Source: Companilactobacillus nantensis DSM 16982
GTDB lineage: Bacteria; Bacillota; Bacilli; Lactobacillales; Lactobacillaceae
Length of the DNA stretch: 64,000 nucleotides
Assembly: GCF_001435815.1 (NCBI RefSeq)
Contig: NZ_AZFV01000005.1
Coordinates: forward strand, 56,324-120,323
Direction of reading: 5' to 3'
A model generated the notes under the pieces. The model saw nothing but the letters and a program-made list of their open reading frames with translations, was not told the DNA's origin and searched no databases. Shown here piece after piece: positions 47,811 through 57,249 of the stretch (the first letter of the stretch is position 1; each line of letters opens with the position of its first letter). Both the position numbers and the translations under genes were made by a program.

Positions 47811-47908
47811 AAAGGGCAGTGGTTTAATTACTAAAACCAGTTATGGTATAGTAAAAATAATAACTGCTCTTTTGAGCGTTAAAAAGGAATAAGACTGTGT
47901 GTCTTATT
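47811..47908 (+). other. Intercistronic stem-loops between dnaK and dnaJ
   Basis: A long-range stem AAAGGGCAGT/ACTGCTCTTT (47811-47820, 47863-47872) encloses a GGTTT/AAACC hairpin. A second perfect 8-bp hairpin AATAAGAC/GTCTTATT (47888-47908) sits directly before the dnaJ ribosome-binding site. These may set processing or differential dnaK/dnaJ levels. Confidence 0.5.
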
Positions 47909-47924
47909 ACATAAAGGTGATTTA

Positions 47925-49061
47925 ATGGCAGATAAAAATCCATATGACGTACTTGGCGTTGATAAGAACGCTTCTGATGACGATATAAGAAAGGCATTCC
48001 GTAAACTTTCCAAGCAGTATCACCCCGACTTGAATAAAGCCCCTGATGCTGAAGCTAAGTTTAAGGAAGTTAATGCAGCTTACGAAATATTAAAAGATCC
48101 GCAAAAACGTGCTCAATATGATCAATATGGTTCTGCCGGCATGAATGGTGGTCAAGGTGGATTTGGCGGCTTCGGTGGCGGAGCTGGCTCTGATCAATTT
48201 GGTGGATTTGAAGATATCTTCAGCCAATTCTTCGGTGGCGGCGGTGCTGCTCGTCAAAATCCTAATGCCCCAAGACAAGGTTCCGACTTGCAATATCGCA
48301 TGGATTTAACTTTTGAAGAGGGAGTTTTCGGTAAGAAGACTAACATTTCATACAATCGTGAAGAAGAATGTTCAACTTGTGATGGTTCAGGTGCTAAACC
48401 TGGTACACATCCAGAGACATGTTCGAAGTGTCATGGTTCAGGTTATGTTGAAGTTGACCGTCAAACTCCACTTGGCCGTATGCGTACACGAGTTGTCTGT
48501 GATGTCTGCAATGGTACTGGTAAGGAAATCAAAGAAAAGTGCAATATTTGCCATGGTTCAGGTAAGGTAAATGAAAAGCACGAACTTAAGGTTACTGTGC
48601 CAGCTGGTGTTGAAGATGGACAACAAATGCGTCTTGATGGTCAAGGTGAAGCCGGAACTAACGGTGGACCTTATGGTGACTTGTACATCGTCTTTCACGT
48701 TGCTCCAAGTAAGGAGTTCAGACGTGACGGATCAACAATTTATGCATCAGTCAATATCAGTTTCCCACAAGCTACATTAGGGGATGAAATCAAGGTTAAT
48801 ACAGTCCACGGGCCAGTTAACTTGAACATTCCTAGTGGTACGCAAACAGGGACAACATTTAGACTACGTGGCAAAGGTGCTCCTGTTTTAAATAGCAAGA
48901 GTATCGGTGACGAAAAAGTTACAGTTAATATCGTGACACCACGTAAGTTGTCAGCTGAACAACGTAGTGCTTTGAAGAAGTTTGCTGAAGCTGGTGGCGA
49001 TAAGGTTAAGGAAAAGGATAGTAATTTCTTTAACAAGATCAAAGATGCTTTTAATGGTTAA
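47925..49061 (+). CDS. dnaJ: Co-chaperone DnaJ
   Basis: Hsp40 of 378 residues, type I. The J domain carries KQYHPDL; a Gly/Phe-rich linker (about 75-110) follows. Four zinc-binding repeats are present: [24 protein letters not shown] and CNICHGSG. The C-terminal substrate-binding domains are complete. AAAGGTGA precedes the start. Last gene of the heat-shock operon, followed by a strong terminator. Confidence 0.97.
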   Translation: MADKNPYDVLGVDKNASDDDIRKAFRKLSKQYHPDLNKAPDAEAKFKEVNAAYEILKDPQKRAQYDQYGSAGMNGGQGGFGGFGGGAGSDQFGGFEDIFSQFFGGGGAARQNPNAPRQGSDLQYRMDLTFEEGVFGKKTNISYNREEECSTCDGSGAKPGTHPETCSKCHGSGYVEVDRQTPLGRMRTRVVCDVCNGTGKEIKEKCNICHGSGKVNEKHELKVTVPAGVEDGQQMRLDGQGEAGTNGGPYGDLYIVFHVAPSKEFRRDGSTIYASVNISFPQATLGDEIKVNTVHGPVNLNIPSGTQTGTTFRLRGKGAPVLNSKSIGDEKVTVNIVTPRKLSAEQRSALKKFAEAGGDKVKEKDSNFFNKIKDAFNG

Positions 49062-49080
49062 ATAAATCTATATACTTATA

Positions 49081-49124
49081 AAAAAAGAAGTTTTGGTTTT
49101 AAGGAAACCAGAGCTTCTTTTTTG
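49081..49124 (+). terminator. Terminator of the dnaK operon
   Basis: AAAAAAGAAG..TGGTTT pairs with AAACCA..CTTCTTTTTT around a five-base loop. Confidence 0.85.
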
Positions 49125-49162
49125 TTATACTTTAAACAGTTTGTACTTTTAGGGGATTTATT

Positions 49163-50320
49163 ATGGAACATAGACATGCTTTGACACGGGAAAGAGACTC
49201 AGTTATGATGTACTTTTTTGAAACATTAATTGGTTTCATTTTTTCTCTATTCATTTTGATTTTTATGCATGATTCAACATTTTATTTGATATTTGGGATT
49301 ATATTACTAATTTTATCCTTTTTTAGTCTTAACATTACAATCGGTTGTTTGACCAAAAGACCGATTGTTTTGATCGATAATCAAAGGATTTCATTTAGAG
49401 CTAATTTTTTTACAATCAAAGAAAGTTTACCTTTGAATGATATTAAATATTGCGAATGTGAATATTTTATTCAGGATAATATAGAATTTCCAAATTTGGT
49501 TTTATATTTAAGAGACGATACTAAGAGACACATAAAATGCAATGGTGCAGATGATCGTAAGGTTGAGAACTTTGCGGCATTGATAAATAATTTATTACGT
49601 GGTAATAATGACGCTAATGAGTTGTTTTTACGAGAACAAAATGCCACCCATTCAAACATTACACAAGTATTGAAAAAGGATAATCATGAGAGTAATAAAG
49701 TGATTGTTTCTGCAGACATAAAGAGGGATGAAACATACTCATTGGGTTCCTCAGGTACAGCGTTTTTCGGATGGATTGTTTTACAAGGGGTTTCATTTGT
49801 AATTGCTATGGTACATTTCATTATCTATACAGAAGTACTTTTTAAGAGCAATTTTATGAAAATGTTTTATGCAACGACAATTTCAATTTTTGTTTTGTTA
49901 TTGCTTAATGAATTTAATTATAAAATTCTGTACGCATTAGGTTGGCATTCGACTTCGAAGGGCGCCGAAATAGATGGTTATGATCAGGGCAATATTCATT
50001 TACCAATTTTTATTTCTAATTCTTCAGAGTACATAAATCGAAGATATATTATTTCTCTCCGAGCTAAAAATCTTCAAATAGTATATGTGATGTCGAAAAT
50101 AATTATTGGCTCGCTAATAGCAGGCGGGATAGCACAGTTGGCAGTTATTTTGAACAAAAATAGTGTTGGAGAGACCGTTATGATTCTAACAATTACTGCT
50201 GGAGTAATGATTTGGGTACTCTTTTTAAGCGGATATGGTGATCTATTTGCATATATTTTCAAATTACATATTATTCAAGTAGAAAATCTTAGACCGCATT
50301 TTGATGATAAAGAAGAATAG
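49163..50320 (+). CDS. Membrane protein of unknown function
   Basis: Protein of 385 residues that I do not recognise. Two transmembrane segments (about 15-35 and 38-60) lead into a soluble region (about 65-140) with alternating strands (RPIVLIDNQRISFRANFF, LPLNDIKYCECEYF) like a small PH-type domain. A polar linker follows, then two further membrane pairs (about 195-245 and 310-355). AGGGG lies before the start. It stands alone between the dnaJ terminator and lepA, whose start is 78 nt further on, so both may share a transcript. Base composition is AT-rich compared with its housekeeping neighbours. Confidence 0.65.
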   Translation: MEHRHALTRERDSVMMYFFETLIGFIFSLFILIFMHDSTFYLIFGIILLILSFFSLNITIGCLTKRPIVLIDNQRISFRANFFTIKESLPLNDIKYCECEYFIQDNIEFPNLVLYLRDDTKRHIKCNGADDRKVENFAALINNLLRGNNDANELFLREQNATHSNITQVLKKDNHESNKVIVSADIKRDETYSLGSSGTAFFGWIVLQGVSFVIAMVHFIIYTEVLFKSNFMKMFYATTISIFVLLLLNEFNYKILYALGWHSTSKGAEIDGYDQGNIHLPIFISNSSEYINRRYIISLRAKNLQIVYVMSKIIIGSLIAGGIAQLAVILNKNSVGETVMILTITAGVMIWVLFLSGYGDLFAYIFKLHIIQVENLRPHFDDKEE

Positions 50321-50397
50321 TTTGTTACGTGGTGGTATAGGTTAAAATAGTGTAAAATAGACAGAATGAGAAAATTTCTGATAGAAGGGAATAATTT

Positions 50398-52242
50398 ATG
50401 GATTTAGATCTTGATAAATTAAAAGAACGACAAAAAAGAATTCGTAATTTTTCTATCGTAGCGCATATCGATCATGGTAAATCAACGATTGCTGATCGAA
50501 TTTTGGAAAGAACTAAGACGGTATCAAAACGTGAAATGAAAGCTCAAATCCTTGATGATATGGATTTGGAACGTGAACGTGGTATTACTATCAAGTTAAA
50601 TGCGGTAGAACTTGAATATGAAGCAAAAGATGGGAAAACGTACATTTTCCATTTAATCGATACACCAGGACACGTGGACTTTTCATACGAAGTTTCACGT
50701 TCTCTAGCGGCCTGTGAGGGAGCTTTACTCGTTGTTGATGCTGCTCAAGGTGTTGAGGCCCAAACGTTAGCTAATGCCTATTTAGCGATTGATAATGATT
50801 TGGAAATTGTACCAGTTATTAATAAAATCGATTTACCTTCAGCTGAACCAGATAAGGTCAAAGAAGAAATTGAAGAAATGATTGGCATTGAAGCTGATTC
50901 TTCAATTTTGATGAGTGCTAAAACTGGTATTGGTGTTGATGAATTGTTGGAACGCATCGTTTCAGATGTTCCTGCACCCGAAGGTGATCTGGACAAACCA
51001 CTGAAAGCTTTGATCTTTGATTCTGTTTATGACAGTTATCGTGGCGTTGTGTTGGACGTACGTGTCCGTGAAGGAGTTGTAAAGGTCGGAGACACGATTG
51101 AATTGATGAGCAATAAGAAGACCTTTGAAGTTACAGAAGTTGGTGTGATGTCTCCTAAGGCTGTTAAACGTGATTACCTAATGGCTGGAGATGTTGGTTA
51201 TATTACAGCTGCTATCAAGACCGTTAAGGATACACAAGTTGGTGATACTGTCACATTAGCAAATAATCCAACTGATGAACCTTTAACAGGTTATCGTAAG
51301 AGTACACCAATGGTTTATGCCGGACTTTATCCAGTTGATAATGCTAAGTATGAAGATTTACATGAAGCTTTGGATAAATTACAACTAAATGACGCTGCAC
51401 TTGAGTATGAGCCAGAAACATCACAAGCTTTAGGTTTTGGTTTCCGTGTTGGGTTCCTAGGCTTATTGCACATGGATGTTGTTCAAGAGCGACTAGAGCG
51501 TGATTTCAATTTGGAATTGATTACGACTTCACCATCAGTTGATTATCATGTTACAACTACTGACGGAACTGAAGTCATCGTTGATAACCCAGCTGAGTTG
51601 CCAGATGCTTCAGAAATCAAAGAAATTCGTGAACCATTTGTTAGAGCAGAAATTATGGTGCCTGAGGATTTCGTTGGTCCCGTTATGGAGCTTTGTCAAC
51701 ATAAACGTGGTGAATTCGTCACAATGGACTATTTGGACAAATATCGTGTTAACGTTGTTTACAAGTTGCCATTGTTGGAAATTATCTTTGATTTCTTTGA
51801 TGATTTGAAATCAAGCACTAAAGGATATGCTTCATTGGATTATGATGTCGAAGATTATGAGCCAAGTGAATTGGTTAAGATGGATATCTTGCTTAATGGT
51901 GAACCAATTGATGCCTTGAGTTTCATCGTTCATAAAGATTTTGCCCAAAAACGTGGTCGTGATATCGTTGCTAAGTTGAAGGAAGTAATTCCTAGACAAA
52001 TGTTTGAAATTCCGATTCAAGCAGCTGTTGGTAATAAGATTGTTGCCCGTTCGAATGTTAAGGCTTATCGGAAGGATGTTACCGCCAAACTTTATGGTGG
52101 TGATAGAACTCGTCGTGACAAGCTTTTGAACAAGCAAAAAGAAGGTAAGAAACGGATGAAGGAAATCGGTAAGGTTTCTGTTCCGCAAGAAGCTTTCATG
52201 GCTGTCTTGAACCTCAATCGTGGAAACGAAGACAGTAAATAA
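50398..52242 (+). CDS. lepA: Elongation factor 4 (back-translocase)
   Basis: GTPase of 614 residues. G1 [10 protein letters not shown]2 region RERGITIK, G3 DTPGHVDF, G4 NKIDLP, and the EF4-specific C-terminal domain ([23 protein letters not shown]) are all present. It acts on stalled or mistranslocated ribosomes at the membrane under ionic stress. GAAGGGAATAA precedes the start. In many Firmicutes lepA lies near dnaJ, as here. Confidence 0.97.
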   Translation: MDLDLDKLKERQKRIRNFSIVAHIDHGKSTIADRILERTKTVSKREMKAQILDDMDLERERGITIKLNAVELEYEAKDGKTYIFHLIDTPGHVDFSYEVSRSLAACEGALLVVDAAQGVEAQTLANAYLAIDNDLEIVPVINKIDLPSAEPDKVKEEIEEMIGIEADSSILMSAKTGIGVDELLERIVSDVPAPEGDLDKPLKALIFDSVYDSYRGVVLDVRVREGVVKVGDTIELMSNKKTFEVTEVGVMSPKAVKRDYLMAGDVGYITAAIKTVKDTQVGDTVTLANNPTDEPLTGYRKSTPMVYAGLYPVDNAKYEDLHEALDKLQLNDAALEYEPETSQALGFGFRVGFLGLLHMDVVQERLERDFNLELITTSPSVDYHVTTTDGTEVIVDNPAELPDASEIKEIREPFVRAEIMVPEDFVGPVMELCQHKRGEFVTMDYLDKYRVNVVYKLPLLEIIFDFFDDLKSSTKGYASLDYDVEDYEPSELVKMDILLNGEPIDALSFIVHKDFAQKRGRDIVAKLKEVIPRQMFEIPIQAAVGNKIVARSNVKAYRKDVTAKLYGGDRTRRDKLLNKQKEGKKRMKEIGKVSVPQEAFMAVLNLNRGNEDSK

Positions 52243-52279
52243 TTTAGTTAGAGCACAATTTTAAAAGAATATGTCATTG

Positions 52280-52322
52280 ACGTTTATAATGTAATTATTG
52301 ATTACGTTATAAACGTTTTTTT
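52280..52322 (+). terminator. Terminator of lepA
   Basis: ACGTTTATAA pairs with TTATAAACGT (10 bp, 17-base loop), then T7. The ribosome-binding site of the next gene starts 5 nt later. Confidence 0.75.
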
Positions 52323-52337
52323 GTTGGAGGAATTCTT

Positions 52338-53648
52338 ATGGAAAAATTTGATACGATCATCATCGGTGCTGGTCCAGCAGGATTAGCGGCAGCACATAAC
52401 TTGAAGGGCAATGGTCAAAAGGTAGCGATTGTGGAAAATAACCTTTGGGGTGGAACTTGTCCGAACCGTGGCTGTGATCCTAAAAAAGTGCTCTTAAGTG
52501 GAGTTGAAGCTAGAGATCGCGTAGCGCAACTGCAAGGTAAAGGCTTTGACGATGTTCCCTATGTTAATTGGAAAGAGCTAGAAGCTTTTAAAGAAACGTT
52601 CACTGATCCTGTCTCAGCAGGCAGCCGTAATGGTATTGTCAAAGCTGGTATTACAGCAGTTGATGGGCAGCCAAAGTTTGTTTCAGCAAATGAAATTGTT
52701 GTAAATGGACAAGATCATTATCAAACTGATAAATTTATCATTGCGACAGGGCAACGTCCTAGTTATTTGAATATCCCTGGCAAGCAACATTTGCTTTCAA
52801 GTACGGATTTTCTATCACTGAAGAAAATGCCTGAGGACATTACGATTATCGGTGCGGGTTACATTGCTTTTGAATTAGCAACGATTGCTAATGCAACAGG
52901 TGCCAAGGTTCACATTATTCATCACAATGACCATCCATTGAAGGAATTTAATGAAAGTTATGCTTTGGAATTAGTTAAACAACTTGAGGCTAAGGGTGTT
53001 GATTTTAACTTTAATATTGATACGCAAGCCATCGAACAACAAGCTGATGGGCAATACTTGATTAAAGCAGACAATTTTGAATTAACGACTGATTTGATTA
53101 TTGGAGCAACTGGTCGAATTGCTAATGCCGATTTTTTAGATTTGGAAAAAGCCGGTGTTGAATATACGCGTCATGGTGTGAAAGTTAACAGCAAATTGCA
53201 ATCAACTAATGAAAATATTTATGCCATTGGGGATGTTGTTGCAACGAAACAACCCAAATTGACACCAGTTGGTGGTTTTGAAGCTAATTATGTAACCGAC
53301 CTTTTGACTGGTAAGACGGATCAAGATTTGGAATTACCTTTGATTCCAACCGTCGTTTATGGCAGCCCCAAATTAGCCAAGGTTGGTGCACAAGAAGGTG
53401 CTAAGGTAGTTGACCAAGAAGTTACAAGTTGGTTTACTTATAGCCACACTAATGATCCTAAGGCTAAAATTAGAATCGTTTTGAATGATAAATCAGAAAT
53501 CACTGGGGCCACTTTGTTGAGCAACAATGCTGATAGTTTGATCAATTTGTTGACGATGGCCATTAAACGCCAGATGACGCATGCTGATGTGATTAAGGAA
53601 ATTATGGCTTATCCAACAGCTGCCAGTGATTTGGAATATTTGTTTTAA
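52338..53648 (+). CDS. FAD-dependent pyridine nucleotide-disulfide oxidoreductase (glutathione-reductase-like)
   Basis: Flavoprotein of 436 residues. The FAD loop IIGAGPAGLAAAHNL is at the N-terminus, the redox pair Cys41/Cys46 in GGTCPNRGCDPKKVLL, the NAD(P) loop ITIIGAGYIAFELA near 170, and the second FAD motif IYAIGDVVATKQPKLTP. The dimerisation domain is somewhat short, and its final motif reads YPTAASDLEYL, whereas glutathione and lipoamide reductases have HPT with a catalytic His-Glu pair. So the disulfide pair is kept but the proton-relay His is Tyr. A thiol or bacillithiol-type substrate, or another electron acceptor, is possible; I cannot name it. GGAGGAA precedes the start. Confidence 0.82.
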   Translation: MEKFDTIIIGAGPAGLAAAHNLKGNGQKVAIVENNLWGGTCPNRGCDPKKVLLSGVEARDRVAQLQGKGFDDVPYVNWKELEAFKETFTDPVSAGSRNGIVKAGITAVDGQPKFVSANEIVVNGQDHYQTDKFIIATGQRPSYLNIPGKQHLLSSTDFLSLKKMPEDITIIGAGYIAFELATIANATGAKVHIIHHNDHPLKEFNESYALELVKQLEAKGVDFNFNIDTQAIEQQADGQYLIKADNFELTTDLIIGATGRIANADFLDLEKAGVEYTRHGVKVNSKLQSTNENIYAIGDVVATKQPKLTPVGGFEANYVTDLLTGKTDQDLELPLIPTVVYGSPKLAKVGAQEGAKVVDQEVTSWFTYSHTNDPKAKIRIVLNDKSEITGATLLSNNADSLINLLTMAIKRQMTHADVIKEIMAYPTAASDLEYLF

Positions 53649-53766
53649 TTTTCAAAGATTACAAGATGAAAATGTTTTACTGTAAGTCAGTTATTGTAAT
53701 TAAAATTAATATTTTAGTAATTAATCAACTAGCACAATGCGTTATATAAATTGTTGATTTAAAATT

Positions 53767-53796
53767 GACTGTGAGAAACTATCACAGTCTTTTTTT
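53767..53796 (+). terminator. Terminator directly ahead of the AraC-type gene
   Basis: GACTGTGA pairs with TCACAGTC (8 bp, 7-base loop), then T7. GAGGTG for the next gene begins at once, so the hairpin may be either the end of the reductase unit or part of the regulator's leader. Confidence 0.75.
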
Positions 53797-53807
53797 GAGG
53801 TGAAATT

Positions 53808-54641
53808 ATGTATCGGCACGAACAAGTATCAACAACTGATTTACCAGTCAAATTAATCGTTCATACGGAATATCTTGAGAGTCAAAATGTCTTACGTCAT
53901 TGGCATCAAGCTTTAGAAATTGATTATATTATTCGTGGGGATGCTGAGTTTGTCGTCAGTGGTCAAAAAATAACCGCCACTTCAGACGATATCATAGTTA
54001 TTAATCCTAATGAAATTCATTCAGTACAACCTTTAAAAACAATGAATCATACCTTGTCGTTAACCTTTTTATTTCCATATGAATTTTTGCAACAGGAGTG
54101 GGATGCAATGGGTGATTGCTGGTTTAAAATATCCAACAATTCATTGCAAGTGAATTTATTAAAGCAAACGTTATTTAATTATTATAAAAATTCGCAAACA
54201 GACAGAGTCGAGCAAAAATTTTTGTTGAAGAGTGACATTTATTTGATTTTATATGATTTATTTCATTACTTTTTAGAAAATAAATCTAAAATGATTGATT
54301 TGCCTGCAGTTCCGACATTACACAAGTTAGCAGGTGTTATTGACTTTATTAATGAGCACAGTACAGAAGAATTATCGATGACTCAAATAGCACAGTATGT
54401 TCATTTAAGTGAAGGTTATTTATCTAGGATTTTTATGCAACAAATGGGTGTGGGTGTAATGGAATATGTCAATTTAATCCGTTTGAAAAATGCATTTGAA
54501 ATATTAACTAATACTGAAAAAGATATTGAAACTATTTCGGATTCAGTGGGCTTTGCTAATGTTAAATCTTTTCGGAGACTGTTCACTAAGGTTTATCAAA
54601 CAACACCTGGAAAGTATCGAAATAATCTGAAAGGTCAGTAA
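53808..54641 (+). CDS. AraC-family transcriptional regulator
   Basis: Protein of 277 residues. The N-terminal 100 residues form a cupin-type sensing domain (LRHWHQALEIDYIIRGDAEFVVSGQK, VINPNEIHSV), typical of sugar or small-molecule sensors. The C-terminal 100 residues hold the two HTH motifs (LSMTQIAQYVHLSEGYLSRIFMQQMG and IETISDSVGFANVKSFRRLFTKVYQTTPGKYR). It is immediately upstream of an MFS transporter and an esterase-like gene in the same direction and is the likely local regulator; the inducer is unknown. Confidence 0.9.
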   Translation: MYRHEQVSTTDLPVKLIVHTEYLESQNVLRHWHQALEIDYIIRGDAEFVVSGQKITATSDDIIVINPNEIHSVQPLKTMNHTLSLTFLFPYEFLQQEWDAMGDCWFKISNNSLQVNLLKQTLFNYYKNSQTDRVEQKFLLKSDIYLILYDLFHYFLENKSKMIDLPAVPTLHKLAGVIDFINEHSTEELSMTQIAQYVHLSEGYLSRIFMQQMGVGVMEYVNLIRLKNAFEILTNTEKDIETISDSVGFANVKSFRRLFTKVYQTTPGKYRNNLKGQ

Positions 54642-54674
54642 ATGACCTAAAAATGGTTTCTTTATGGCGCCCAC

Positions 54675-54688
54675 TGTAAACGGTTACA
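54675..54688. promoter_or_regulatory. cre site (CcpA catabolite-responsive element)
   Basis: TGTAAACGGTTACA is a full palindrome apart from the centre and agrees with cre consensus TGWAARCGNTWNCW at every position. It lies 52 bp before the MFS start, so glucose repression of the transporter-esterase pair is expected. Confidence 0.8.
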
Positions 54689-54739
54689 TAATATTATTAA
54701 CTTGTCATCAAGGAGAATAAGTTAAAGGAGTAACATATT

Positions 54740-55930
54740 ATGTCAAAGGAAAAATCAAAATCGTTTATTTTTAAAATAGCGTTGTTATCAATTTCAATGT
54801 TATTAATGGCGGCCCCTAATATAGCGGCTGCCATTCCATTAATGAGTAAAACATTTATCGGGCAGTCAGCCTCAGCAATTGAAACAATTTCAACGATTCC
54901 CAACTTGGGGATTATTGCCGGAATTTTTATCAGTAGTATTTTGACTAATCTCATGGGTCAAAAAAAGACGGTTATGTTAGGATTGTCGATTGCTTTAGTG
55001 TTTGGCATCACACCAGTTTTCGTTGCTAATTATTATATTGTCTTAATATCACGGCTATTATTAGGATTTGGGATTGGACTTTTCAATTCGTTAGCTATTA
55101 GTATGATTTCGGACTTTTATGAGGGGGATGAGCTTTCAACAATGATGGGATTTCAAAATGCAGTCAATTCACTAGGAAGTTCAGTTTTGTCCTTTCTTGT
55201 TGGATATCTAATTACCTTCGGTTGGCATGCGACTTTTTGGATCTATGCGATTTCTTTGCCGATATTGATAATTTTTGGGATGGTTATTCCTAATGTTAAG
55301 ACAGAGGTAAAGGAGACAACAAAGGCTTCGAAACATCAAAGTATCAATGTTCCCATCATGATAATTTCAATTTTGACCTTCTTTATCTATGTGTTTTTCA
55401 TGGTCGTAACTGTAAAATTGGCGGATTTGTTAACCTATAAAAATATTGGAACAGCTAGTCAGGCAGCCACGATATTGGGTGGATTTACGATGGTTTCAAT
55501 GTTGGTAGGGTTAGTTTACGGACTGATTCATAAGTTCCTGAAAAATTCAACATTGCCGTTAGGATTCTTAGTTATGACGATTGGCTTTTTGATTTTAGCA
55601 AATGCTAACACATTAACTTGGGTAACATTGGGTGTAATCATAATTGGCTTAGGTTTTGCCGTAGTTATTCCATATATTTACACTATGATAAATACTGTGG
55701 CACCAGCAGGATCAAAGAATCTAGCCTCATCGATCATGCTTATTTTTACTAATATTGGTGTCTTTTTATCGCCAACATTGATCAACTATTTGTCTGGGTT
55801 TTTAGGAAATAGTCAGCCTGATACGAATATGAAAGTTTGTTCAGTTGGTTTCGCTATTTTGTTTGTAGTTTCAACAATTGTCTTAATTTATCAAAAAGTT
55901 TCTCAAGGAGGTAAGGAAATTGTTAAATAA
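54740..55930 (+). CDS. MFS transporter
   Basis: Protein of 396 residues with about 12 hydrophobic segments, major facilitator superfamily. The loop between segments 2 and 3 reads NLMGQKKTVMLGL, an MFS motif A variant, and ISRLLLGFGIGLFNSLAISMISDF lies in helices 4-5. Substrate not evident. The cre site upstream, the AraC regulator before it and the hydrolase after it suggest uptake of a compound that the hydrolase then cleaves. The stop overlaps the start of the hydrolase. AAAGGAG precedes the start. Confidence 0.88.
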   Translation: MSKEKSKSFIFKIALLSISMLLMAAPNIAAAIPLMSKTFIGQSASAIETISTIPNLGIIAGIFISSILTNLMGQKKTVMLGLSIALVFGITPVFVANYYIVLISRLLLGFGIGLFNSLAISMISDFYEGDELSTMMGFQNAVNSLGSSVLSFLVGYLITFGWHATFWIYAISLPILIIFGMVIPNVKTEVKETTKASKHQSINVPIMIISILTFFIYVFFMVVTVKLADLLTYKNIGTASQAATILGGFTMVSMLVGLVYGLIHKFLKNSTLPLGFLVMTIGFLILANANTLTWVTLGVIIIGLGFAVVIPYIYTMINTVAPAGSKNLASSIMLIFTNIGVFLSPTLINYLSGFLGNSQPDTNMKVCSVGFAILFVVSTIVLIYQKVSQGGKEIVK

Positions 55931-56972
55931 TTTAATGAAAAAAATTAATGTTAAAAATACTGATTATCAAATGAAGTTGGTTCCGGGATTTTCAAGTGAG
56001 GGACTACTTGATCCACAGGCAAAAAAGGAATTGGAAGATTCTATTCAACAGACTGATACAGGAGATTTTGGTAGTGAAGTTAATCAAGATGTAAATGCTG
56101 CAGATATTCGTGCAACAATGGGTTGGAAAAAAGCTAATCATAAAAATAAAAATATTTTGAAAATTGAAAATACGGAACTGGACAATATTAAGGTAAGAAT
56201 TTATGTTCAAGAAAAGTTAGTGGATGCGGAATTACCAGTGATTTTGTTCATGCACGGTGGTGGTTTTTTCGGTGGCAGTCTCGATAACGTTGAGTTTCCA
56301 TGTCGAGAATTAGCTGATTGTGGTCAAGTCAGAGTTATTTCGATTGACTATGGATTGGCTCCAGAACATCCATATCCACAAAATTTGCTTGATTGTTATC
56401 AGGTTTTAAATTATGTGGGACAACATAAAAACCAATTGCATGTTAAGTCAATTACCGCAATGGGCGACTCAGCAGGTGGAAATTTGACTTATACGTTATC
56501 ATTATTAGATCGGCAATTGGGCACAAATTATATAGATAAGGCTGTTGCTTTATATCCAGTAACATATCAAGGTAATAATGTTCAACTTAGAAAAATGTTT
56601 GATGATCCTGAGCCGATTATTGCAAATGAAATTCCCAGTGAAATTAAGACATACATCAATAATTTTAATGACAGCCAAGGACTAATTAATAGTTGGTATA
56701 TCAAAGATAGTGATCCTGAAAGCATTTATATTTCCCCATTAAATGCATCAGAGGAAATGTTAAAAAAATTACCTAAAACATTGTTTATGGTTGGCGAGTT
56801 TGATCCTTTGAGATTACAGGGAGAAGCTTTCTACAATAAGGCTAAGTTAGCTGGATGTGATATTACTTATCTTCGTTATAATGGGATGATTCATGCCTTT
56901 ATGGATAAAGTTGGTGATTTCGCACAGGCGGATGATGCTTTAAAAGAAACAATTAATTTTATCTGTTGCTAA
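55920..56972 (+). CDS. Alpha/beta hydrolase, hormone-sensitive-lipase-like esterase
   Basis: Protein of 350 residues. The oxyanion motif HGGGFFGGS and the nucleophile elbow GDSAGGN mark the HSL (family IV) esterases; the acid is in GEFDPLR and the His in GMIHAFMDK. It acts on short-chain esters, acetylated sugars or similar small substrates; no signal peptide, so cytoplasmic. It begins at TTG 55920 with AAGGAGG at 55905-55911, overlapping the transporter's end by 11 bases, so the two are translationally coupled. This pairing supports import followed by de-esterification, an inference. Confidence 0.88.
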   Translation: MLNNLMKKINVKNTDYQMKLVPGFSSEGLLDPQAKKELEDSIQQTDTGDFGSEVNQDVNAADIRATMGWKKANHKNKNILKIENTELDNIKVRIYVQEKLVDAELPVILFMHGGGFFGGSLDNVEFPCRELADCGQVRVISIDYGLAPEHPYPQNLLDCYQVLNYVGQHKNQLHVKSITAMGDSAGGNLTYTLSLLDRQLGTNYIDKAVALYPVTYQGNNVQLRKMFDDPEPIIANEIPSEIKTYINNFNDSQGLINSWYIKDSDPESIYISPLNASEEMLKKLPKTLFMVGEFDPLRLQGEAFYNKAKLAGCDITYLRYNGMIHAFMDKVGDFAQADDALKETINFICC

Positions 56973-57057
56973 AGGTTGAAAGCTAAATACGGTTTTGTTT
57001 TGGTAGTGTGCTGCCTTCAGGAATTAACGGCTTTCTTAATAGAAACGAGTAATTAGA

Positions 57058-57204
57058 ATGAAATATATAATCTTTGTAATTGAATTACTGGCAATCACCG
57101 TTTGGCTAATATTTTTTACTAAATCAATATTAAGTGGAATACTTGGTGTAATTGTTATTATGATTATTTCGCAAATAGTGCATACTGTTTTACGAGCACG
57201 CTAA
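57058..57204 (+). CDS. Small membrane protein of 48 residues, unknown
   Basis: Short ORF MKYIIFVIELLAITVWLIFF, continuing to IIMIISQ-like IVIMIISQIVHTVLRAR, giving two hydrophobic segments (about 4-20 and 26-42) and a basic C-terminus. The upstream ribosome-binding site is weak (GAG only), and the ORF stops directly before a terminator. Frame, hydrophobicity and position before the terminator argue for a real gene, but no family is recognised. Confidence 0.45.
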   Translation: MKYIIFVIELLAITVWLIFFTKSILSGILGVIVIMIISQIVHTVLRAR

Positions 57205-57238
57205 AAAGGAGAAACTCATTTGAGTTTCTCCTTTTGTG
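57204..57238. terminator. Bidirectional terminator
   Basis: Perfect 15-bp stem 57204-57218 with 57221-57235 (AAAAGGAGAAACTCA and its complement) and a two-base gap, with T and A runs on the two sides. It separates the esterase side from convergent galE. Confidence 0.85.
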
Positions 57239-57249
57239 AAAACATTTTA

